Positions 17,513-25,100 of a stretch of DNA of 64,000 bases are shown here, piece by piece. The stretch is from the NCBI RefSeq assembly GCF_014203665.1, contig NZ_JACHJN010000003.1:744001-808000 (forward strand). Direction: 5' to 3'. The position numbers were made by a program, and so were the translations under genes. Each line of letters opens with the position of its first letter. The first letter of the stretch is position 1. This DNA comes from Saccharothrix tamanrassetensis. GTDB taxonomy: Bacteria > Actinomycetota > Actinomycetes > Mycobacteriales > Pseudonocardiaceae. Below the pieces are notes generated by a model. That model was not told where the DNA came from. It was given only the letters and a program-made list of their open reading frames with translations, and ran no database searches.

Positions 17513-18118
17513 GTGATCCGGGTGCTGGTGGCCGACGACGAGGACCTCGTGCGGGTGGCGCTGGCGTCGCTGCTGAGCCTGGAACTGGACCTGGAGGTCG
17601 TCGCCCTGGCCGCCGACGGCGAGTCGGCGGTGGCCGGTGCGCTCGCCCGGCGCCCGGACGTGGCCGTCGTGGACCTGCTGATGCCCGGCCCGGACGGCTT
17701 CGCGGTGGCCGCCGAACTGGCCCGCGTGCTGCCCGCCTGCGCGGTGGTGGTGCTGACCGGTCAGGGCACCGCGCCGCACCCGCACCGGGCCCTGGCCAGC
17801 GGCGCGAAGGGGTTGCTGCCCAAGGGGACACCGGCCGGGGCGCTGGCCGACGTGATCCGCCGGGTGCACGCGGGCGGGCGCTACGTCGACCCGGCGATAG
17901 CGGCGAACGCCCTGCTGCCGCGCCCCTGCCCGCTCACGCCGCAGGAGCTGGAGGTGTTGCGGCAGGCCGAGTACGACACCCCGGTCGCCGAGATCGCGCG
18001 GCGGATGGGCCTGGCCGGCGGCACCGTGCGCAACTACCTGTCGGCGGCGGTCGCGAAGCTGGGCGTGGCGGACCGTTCCGACGCGTTCGCGACGGCCCAC
18101 GACAACGGCTGGCTGTAG
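17513..18118 (+). CDS. Orphan NarL/DesR-type response regulator
   Basis: 201 residues: receiver domain with phosphoacceptor Asp54 (VAVVDLLMP), Thr and Lys switch residues (VVLTGQG, GLLPKG), and a LuxR/NarL HTH (LTPQELEVLRQAEYDTPVAEI...GTVRNYLSAAVAKLG). No kinase gene flanks it. It is a close paralogue of the regulator at 30651-31256, even ending in the same AHDNGWL, and that copy has a cognate kinase; this one may be served by the same kinase. GTG start with GGAGGAGG upstream. Gap of 73 bp from the aminotransferase. Confidence 0.92.
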   Translation: MIRVLVADDEDLVRVALASLLSLELDLEVVALAADGESAVAGALARRPDVAVVDLLMPGPDGFAVAAELARVLPACAVVVLTGQGTAPHPHRALASGAKGLLPKGTPAGALADVIRRVHAGGRYVDPAIAANALLPRPCPLTPQELEVLRQAEYDTPVAEIARRMGLAGGTVRNYLSAAVAKLGVADRSDAFATAHDNGWL

Positions 18119-18134
18119 GTCCGCCCGTGGTGGC

Positions 18135-18584
18135 CTAACGCCCGGCCGCTTCCCGGACGCCGCGCACCGCGAGCTGGTCGGCCCGCTCGTTGTCCACGTT
18201 GCCCGCGTGCCCCTTGACCCAGTGCCACTCCACCTCGTGCGGTGCCGCCGCCTCTTCCAGCCGACGCCACAGGTCGGCGTTCTTCACCGGCTGCTTGGCG
18301 CTGGTCAGCCACCCGTTGGCCTTCCACCTGGCCATCCACGACAGGATCCCGTTGCGGACGTACGTGCTGTCCGTGTAGATCCGCACCGCGGCCGGCCGGG
18401 TGAGGCTCTCCAGCGCCTGGATGGGTGCCATCAGCTCCATCCGGTTGTTCGTGGTGGGCCCGGCGTCGCCGCCGTACAGGTCCTTCTCGTGCCGCCCGTA
18501 CCGCAGCACCGCGCCCCAGCCGCCCGGACCGGGGTTCCCGCTGCACGCCCCGTCGGTGTAGATCTCCACCACGTCACCCGCCAC
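18135..18584 (-). CDS. rnhA: Ribonuclease HI
   Basis: 149 residues. RNase HI removes RNA from RNA:DNA hybrids. The D-E-D-D metal residues are in [38 protein letters not shown] and [15 protein letters not shown]. The length is that of a single catalytic domain. Start uncertain among several GTG/TTG codons; GTG before [12 protein letters not shown] is taken. A second, longer RNase HI with extra C-terminal knuckles is encoded at 40320-41063. Confidence 0.93.
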   Translation of the reverse strand: MAGDVVEIYTDGACSGNPGPGGWGAVLRYGRHEKDLYGGDAGPTTNNRMELMAPIQALESLTRPAAVRIYTDSTYVRNGILSWMARWKANGWLTSAKQPVKNADLWRRLEEAAAPHEVEWHWVKGHAGNVDNERADQLAVRGVREAAGR

Positions 18585-18673
18585 ACCGCGCAACCTACCG
18601 ACCGGTCACGCCCGCGCCGCGACCCACCACGGGTAGCGGCGGCGGCGTCGCCCGCCGGGTGATCCGGCGGTGG

Positions 18674-19087
18674 TCACCCGGATGCCCCCGGCCGCCCGTC
18701 CCGCTTGAGCTTCCGCCACCCGCCGGCCCGGTTGTCGGCGATGACCTGCCGGAACATGGCGAGCAGCGCGGGCGCGTTGACCACCTCGCCCCGCCGGAAC
18801 GCGACCGTCCGAGCCGTCTTGTTGTCGTGACCGGCCGTGATGATCCCCTCCGGGTCGGGCACCATCGCGCCGTCGTAGAGGAACACGTTGACGTGGGTCT
18901 TCGCGGCCAGCAGGGCGCAGATGTTGCCCTGGAGCACGAAGTACGGCCGGTTGGTGAACTTGATCGTCTCGACCACCTCGGGATCGGCCTGGTGCACCAG
19001 GTCCCTCACCTCGCGGCAGATCGCCTGCTGCCACTCGGGCAGCTTCTCGATGTAGTCGTCCACCCGCGGGTCGACCGGGTACGTCAT
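18674..19087 (-). CDS. DUF1801 (YdhG-like) protein
   Basis: 137 residues matching the YdhG/DUF1801 family: VDDYIEKLPEWQQAICREVRDLVHQADPEVVETIKF, followed by YFVLQGNICALLAAKTHVNVFLYDG. The family is soluble with an alpha-beta fold and no assigned catalysis; iron-chaperone-like roles are suggested for some homologues. The ATG is fixed by a GGGAGG box seven bases upstream. Confidence 0.87.
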   Translation of the reverse strand: MTYPVDPRVDDYIEKLPEWQQAICREVRDLVHQADPEVVETIKFTNRPYFVLQGNICALLAAKTHVNVFLYDGAMVPDPEGIITAGHDNKTARTVAFRRGEVVNAPALLAMFRQVIADNRAGGWRKLKRDGRPGASG

Positions 19088-19160
19088 GGCGAACCTCCCG
19101 AACATCCGGATCCTCTGCCGGTGACGTCGAAGCTGCCCGCCCGTTCTCGACACCGGTCCA

Positions 19161-21530
19161 CTAGCCGGCCGCGACGAGGTCGTCACCGGGCAGTTCGGTG
19201 CCCACCGCGCCACCCGGGTTGACCACCAGTGTCACCCCGGCCAGCGCGGGCAGCAGCGCACGGCCCGACGCCTGCATCGGCGTGGCCGCGTCCGCGGGCA
19301 CGTAGCCGGGCGACGAGTACACCGGGAGGAACCGCCGCCCCTGCCCGTCGACCCCGATCCGCAGTCCGCCTGCCCCGTCGCTCTCCACGATGAACTGCGC
19401 GTCCAGCGCGGCGGCGATCACCCGTTCCTGCGGCAGCCAGCCCGCCGCGACGAAGCCGAGGACCAGCTCGAAGTCCGACTGCGGCTCGGGGAAACCCAGC
19501 CGGCGCGGGCTCGGGCGGTACTCCGGGTTGAGGAACGTCTCGCCGGTCAGCTCGCCGTCCGGGTCCACCCGGTAGGCGCCGAGCAGCGCGAAGTCCGGCA
19601 CGCCCTCGATGTGGCGGGGATCGACGTCCGGGTCCGCGCACCACACCCAGCCGCCGGGGTTGCGCCGCGCCTCGGCCCGCAGCGCGTCGGTGATCGGCGG
19701 CAGACCGGGGTGCCCGGCCGCCGGCGTGACCTCCTGCGCCTGGCCGGACGCCACGTAGTCCCCGATCGGCAGCGGCAGCAGGTACGCCCGGCCACCGGCC
19801 GGCGACACCGCCGTCATCACGCTCCACCGGCCGGGCAGGCGGTAGCGGTGGTACTCGCGGTCCGCGTGGTCGGCGGGCAGGCCGCGCTGCTCGAACGGGG
19901 TGTCGGCGGCGAACACCAGGTTGCCGTCCGGCGTGCCGTAGCGGTCGACCTCCAGGTCGACGGTCCCCGCCAGGGCCACCCCGGTGAACTCGGCCAGCGC
20001 CGGGTCCGCCTCGGACAGCACCTGGTACGGCGACTGCCACCAGGGGATCTCCTCGTCCACCTCGTACCGCAGCCGGTCCCTGTCCAGCACCAGCCGCCCG
20101 GCCAGGTAGGCGGCGGCGTCCCGGACGTCGCCGAACCGCGCGGCGGACCGCTCCTGCTCGCCCTCGGCCCAGTAGACCCGGTACCAGTCGCCGTCGCGGA
20201 CCAGGCACCACGACTGGTCCTGGTGGCCGTCCAGCCGGTAGAACCGCGGGCTGGTCCGGTAGGCGCGCAGGATGTCGCGCACCGGTTCCAGCGCGGCTTC
20301 CAGCGCGGTCGCCTCCTGCGCCGCCAGGTACGGCCGGCCCATCGCCAGCGCCGCCGCACGGCCCTTCACGATCGCGGGCACCTCGTCGGGCAGCCGGTAG
20401 CGGTTCTCCCGGATGTGGTCGACCAGCGGCAGCGGCGGCGGCACGCTGTGCTTCCACAGGTAGTAGGCCGCCGCGCTGGACCACACGAACCGCCCGTCCG
20501 TGTGGTAGCCCATCGGCACCACCTGCTCGTCGTCGTCCGAGAGCATGTCCGCGGTGAGGCCCCGCGACGAGAGCACCAGCGGCGCGTTCTCCAGGTAGAG
20601 CCGGATCGCGGTCACCTCCCGGCCGCCGACCATCGGCCGGTACCAGGTGGGACGGCCGTCCTCCAGCACGTCGAACAGCCGCACGATCTCCGGCCCCGCG
20701 TCCTCGGCCGCCCGGCCGGGGTGGGCCAGGGCGTCGGCCCGGCCGCGCTGCTGGACCTTCGCGGCGGCCTCGTACATCCACGGGAAGACCGCCTCCGGCC
20801 GGCGCGGCAGCAGCCGCAGCTCGTCGGCGTAGTGGTCCTGCTCGTCCCGGAAGCTCTGCGGCACCTGCCAGGCGGGCTTGCCCTCGATGTCGAAGTGCTG
20901 AGTGGACGTGCCGTCGGAGGAGAACTCGAACCGCGCGGTGAACCAGACCCCGATGGTCGACCGGTACTCGCGCACCCGCAGGCGGTGCAGCCACTGCGAC
21001 ACCATGGCGGGCGGCGACCACCCGCGCGCCACGCCGTCCGCCAGCGTCACGGTCGCGGACAGCTCCATCCGGCGGGCCGTGGCCCGGCACTCCAGGGCGA
21101 GCGTGCGCCAGCCCTCCGGGGCGTGGGCGAGGATGCCCGCCCGCACCCGGTCCCGCACCGACCCGTGACCGGCGGGCAGCGAGTCCCCGGCGAGCACGGT
21201 CGGGAACTGCGGCCACGCGCCGGGCGGCGGCGGCATCAGGCGCAGCTGCACCAACGGCGTGTCCGCGTTCGGCGCCAGGTACCCGACCACCTCGTCGGTG
21301 CGGTCGAGCTCGGCCGGGCCGTCGTCGGACAGCCACCAGGTGGACAGCGCGAGGACCGACTCGAACCGGGACGCCTGCACCTGCTTGACCGAACGGCCGT
21401 CCGGCAGCTCGAACACGTGCCCCTCGATGTCGGGGGCCGCGTCCGGCGCGACGTAGGCGGTCGTGCCGGGCCCACGCTCGAACCGGAACGCCTGGGCCCC
21501 GTCGATCGCGATGTCGAACGGCTCGCTCAC
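19161..21530 (-). CDS. TNT-domain (NAD+ glycohydrolase) type VII-associated protein
   Basis: 789 residues, no signal peptide. Residues about 525-600 match the TNT toxin domain, named for the tuberculosis necrotizing toxin that hydrolyses NAD+: VDRYGTPDGNL, then TPFEQRGLP, YHRYRLPG and a GGRAYLLPLPIGDYVASGQ ending. The first 420 residues are homologous to the free-standing protein at 3909-4736. Residues about 605-720 (ITDALRAEARRNPGGWVWCA, ETFLNPEYRPSPRRLGFPEP) resemble the actinobacterial type VII secretion-associated family, judged from memory. Placing the toxin domain internally, between two accessory regions, is uncommon. GTG start with GGAGAG upstream. Confidence 0.78.
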   Translation of the reverse strand: MSEPFDIAIDGAQAFRFERGPGTTAYVAPDAAPDIEGHVFELPDGRSVKQVQASRFESVLALSTWWLSDDGPAELDRTDEVVGYLAPNADTPLVQLRLMPPPPGAWPQFPTVLAGDSLPAGHGSVRDRVRAGILAHAPEGWRTLALECRATARRMELSATVTLADGVARGWSPPAMVSQWLHRLRVREYRSTIGVWFTARFEFSSDGTSTQHFDIEGKPAWQVPQSFRDEQDHYADELRLLPRRPEAVFPWMYEAAAKVQQRGRADALAHPGRAAEDAGPEIVRLFDVLEDGRPTWYRPMVGGREVTAIRLYLENAPLVLSSRGLTADMLSDDDEQVVPMGYHTDGRFVWSSAAAYYLWKHSVPPPLPLVDHIRENRYRLPDEVPAIVKGRAAALAMGRPYLAAQEATALEAALEPVRDILRAYRTSPRFYRLDGHQDQSWCLVRDGDWYRVYWAEGEQERSAARFGDVRDAAAYLAGRLVLDRDRLRYEVDEEIPWWQSPYQVLSEADPALAEFTGVALAGTVDLEVDRYGTPDGNLVFAADTPFEQRGLPADHADREYHRYRLPGRWSVMTAVSPAGGRAYLLPLPIGDYVASGQAQEVTPAAGHPGLPPITDALRAEARRNPGGWVWCADPDVDPRHIEGVPDFALLGAYRVDPDGELTGETFLNPEYRPSPRRLGFPEPQSDFELVLGFVAAGWLPQERVIAAALDAQFIVESDGAGGLRIGVDGQGRRFLPVYSSPGYVPADAATPMQASGRALLPALAGVTLVVNPGGAVGTELPGDDLVAAG

Positions 21531-21700
21531 GTGCGCTTCTCTCCTGTGCTCGGTACACCCGACGGCGGACCCGACCGTAGCGCGGGTGCCCGCACGGCCG
21601 TTGGCGGAACGGCGGAACCGGCCGGTCGGGACCGGGCCGGCTGGTAGCGTCCGACGTGGACGTTCGCCCGGATGTCGTTGTATTCCAGTGAGGTGCGCCG

Positions 21701-22177
21701 ATGGGCCAGGACCACCGCGACGTGGTGACCACCGCGCAGGGCAGTCAGGTCCGGATGATCCTGCGCTTCGAGCACGACCTGGGGGACGGCCACTGCCTGG
21801 CCCGCCTGGTGCTGCGCGAACCGCCGTTGCCGCCGGTCGCGGTGTTCACCTCGATCCGGAGCAACCCGCGCACGCGGGGGATCGGCACGAACCTCGGCCG
21901 GCTCGCCGACGCCCTCGTCGCGGCGGTCGGCGACACGCTGCCGGTGGAGTGGGACCGGGTCGTCTGGATCGCCCACCACGGCGAGTTCTCCGACTGGCAC
22001 ATCGACGGCGCGCCGGAGACCTTCACGATCGCGGGACTCGCGCACTTCAACGACCACTTCCACGACGAGATCGACACCCACCGCAGACTGCGGCGGCGCG
22101 AGTTCGAGGAGGAGTTCGGCGACCTCGGCCTCGAACCGGTGCCCGACGCGGTGCGTGCCCTGGGTTGGGAGTTCTGA
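21701..22177 (+). CDS. Unidentified protein between two toxin genes
   Basis: 158-residue soluble protein with a strong GAGGTGCGCCG box before its ATG. I do not recognise the family. It begins with a beta-rich part (QVRMILRFEHDLGDGHCLARL), has a central WDRVVWIAHHGEFSDW and ends with a His- and acid-rich helix (FNDHFHDEIDTHRRLRRREF). It is divergent from the TNT gene (170-bp gap) and converges on the giant toxin gene with an 11-bp gap. Size and position would suit an immunity protein for either neighbour, though its strand is unusual for that. Confidence 0.6.
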   Translation: MGQDHRDVVTTAQGSQVRMILRFEHDLGDGHCLARLVLREPPLPPVAVFTSIRSNPRTRGIGTNLGRLADALVAAVGDTLPVEWDRVVWIAHHGEFSDWHIDGAPETFTIAGLAHFNDHFHDEIDTHRRLRRREFEEEFGDLGLEPVPDAVRALGWEF

Positions 22178-22188
22178 GCCCGCGGGCA

Positions 22189-25100
22189 TCACGTGCCCTC
22201 CGGCCGCACCACCCGCCACGGGGGCAGGTCCGGGTTCACGTCCATCCTGACCAGGCGTTCCAGCAACACGGCCATCTCCACCGGGCCGATGCCGCCCGGC
22301 ACCGGCGTGATGTGCCGGGGGATCCCGGCCGCCCCGCCGCGCACGTCGCTCGCGATGGAGCCGTCCGGCTGGGGCACGAACCCCGAGTCGACCACGAGCA
22401 GGTGATCGGGCCGCAGGTGCTCCGGCCCGAGGATGCCGGGCGAACCGGTCACCGAGATCACGACGTCCGCGTCACGCACCCGGGTCAGGTCGTCGCCGAA
22501 GTCCAGCCGCACGGGATCGACGCCGTGCTGCTCCAACATGCGCAGCACACCCGCGCCCACGAAACCCCGGTAGCCGACGACCGCGACGGTGGGACCTCCC
22601 GCCAGGAACGGTTCGACCACCTTCGAGATGCCGTCGGCGGTCGCGCACGCCGCCTGCGGTGAGTCCTCGCCCAGCAGGGCGTCGATGTCCTTGTCCGGCG
22701 GGAGGAGCGCCCGCACGTCTTCACCGAACGCCACGGGCGCGGGCATCTGCACGATGATGCCGCTCACGCTGGGGTCGTCGCCGAAGCGTTCCAGCAACTG
22801 CCGGAACTCCGCCTGTGACGTCGCGGGCGGCAGCAGCAGGTTGTCGACGTGGTAGCCGAGCGCGCTGATGTTCTTGACCTTCTGGTCCGCGGACACCCGT
22901 GAGGCGTCCATCTTGGCCTTCCACGAGTCCGCGTCGTCCGGCGCGGAGTCGAACCGGATGACCGCGACCTGCTTCTGCTGCGGCTCGATGACGGACCGGT
23001 AGCTCTCGACGTAGGCCTCGCGGACGTCCTTGAGGATCGACCGGCCGGAGATCCTGTTCGGTTCGTCGACGCGCAGCTCGGTGCGGACCTCACCTGCGGG
23101 CTGCGTGGTGTCGGTGCCGTCCGGATCGGTGCCGTCCGTGCTGTCGGGGTGGCTGCCGTCGTCACCGCGTTGGGCGGCGTGCGACGGTGCTTCGGCGGGG
23201 GTGTCGTCACCCCAGGTCGGCTCCCTGCCCGGTGGGTAGGGGCTCTCGTCCACGCGGTGGGCGCCGTCCGGGCCGTACGTGTGCCACTCGCCGTTCGGCG
23301 GCCAGCCGGGACGCGCCCCGTCCACAGTGGAGTGACCGGAGGACGCGAACACGTTGCCGTCGTAGTCGACCCACGCGTCGGTGGTCGGAGCGGTGACCGG
23401 CACACCGGTCCGTTCGGCCAGCCGGGCGGCGAACCCGTCCGGCAGCTTCCCGGTCTGACAGCCGACGAGGAGGATCGGCGTGCGCCCGTCCCAGTCCGGG
23501 TTGGCCATCAGGATGTCGGCGACGTCGTCCGGTCCGAGGTTCGACTTGTCGACGCGGACGGAGTTCGCCGAGCCGTGCATGTCGACCACGAACTGGCCGG
23601 GCACCTTCGGCACCACGTTGGCGGTGTACTGCTGGTTGCGGTCCCCGTGTCCGAAGACCGACATCCCGGCGGGCGTCGCGCGCACGAGCGGTCGGAGCCG
23701 GTCCAGCCGTTCGTCCGACAACTCCCCGAGCCGCTGGCTCAACGGGCGCTGCGGTCGCTCCACCCGTTCGTAGGTGGGGGTGGGTTTCGGGGTCTCGGTG
23801 GTGGGCGGTGTCGCTTCGGCTTCGGCGCGTTGGCGGGCTTCCCAGGCCTGGCTGCCCGAGGGGCCGAACGACGGGGTGTCGTGGTGCTGGGGGTGGAGCG
23901 TGTCGGCGTAGGGGGTGGAGCCGTAGGGCGTTGAGCCGTGAGGCGTGGAGCCGTAGGCGGCCGGGGGGTGGTGCTGGGCAGGGTTGGCGGCCTGGCCGTG
24001 GTACGGACTTCCGGGGAACGCCTGGCTCGGGTGAGCTTGTCCGAGGTGCGGTTGGACGTTCGGCGGACCGGCATACGGGTTGTGCTGCCGGAAGCCTGGC
24101 GGCGGACCCTGCGGCACCTGTCCGGGGTGCTGCTGCGGGTAGCCGGGCCGGCCGTACCGCGAATCGCCAGGCTGCCCGCGCCCCGGCTGTGCGTGGCTCG
24201 GCGGTGCTTGGGTCGGCGGTGTGTGGCTCGGCGGTGTGTGGCTCGGCGGTGTGTGGTCGGTCCGCGCCGGGGGTGGCAACGGGCGGTCGAAGGGCGTCCC
24301 GCCGTGTTCTGCCGGGCCGGGCACTGTCCTGCTGGGCTGCGTCCCGCCGGGTTCTGTCCTGCTGGGCTGTGTCCCCTCTTGCATCCCCTCTGAAGCCTTG
24401 GACGAGTCGTCAGCCGAGCCCCTGTCCGGCCTGCCGACCGGCTTGTCGCCGATGTAGTCCGGGTTCGGCACGAAGTCGCCCGGCACCAGCCGACCCTCAC
24501 CCGGGTCGTACCGGACCTCGTGCCACCCGGCCACGTACCGCCAGTCGACACCACCGGGGAACAGCACCTCGGCCTCGTTGTAGCCCCGGTTGTCGCCGTT
24601 GGCCCGCATCGTCGGATCGGTGTGGATCCCACCCGGCGCCCTGATGACGTACACCGCGCCACGCCCCGCGCGCTCCACACCGACCTTCTGCTCGGTCGAC
24701 GTGCTGACGAACGCGTTCGTGTCCCCGTGCACGTGCCGGCGCAGATCAGGAGCATCCGGCTGGTGCGGGTGGAACCCACCGGCCGCACGGATCTCCTCCG
24801 GCGAGCGCGTGTCACCCCGGTAGAGCGCGTTCTCGTCACGCCTCCACCCCTCGACATCGCGCGTGACGACTGTCGACACCCCGTACTCGGACTGGTCGAC
24901 GTGGTGCAACGCGACCGGTGGCAGCCCGTCCCCGTCGCCCGGACGTTGCGGCGCACCCTGGTCCTGCTGCGGCGTGCTGTCCTGCACCGGCCGCGCGTCC
25001 GAGGGCTGACTCGCCGAATGGGGCTGCGGGGCACCGCCGTCGGGAGCGTCGAACGGCAACGTCTGCGACGGCCGAGGACTGAGCGCGTCGGTCGGCGGAT

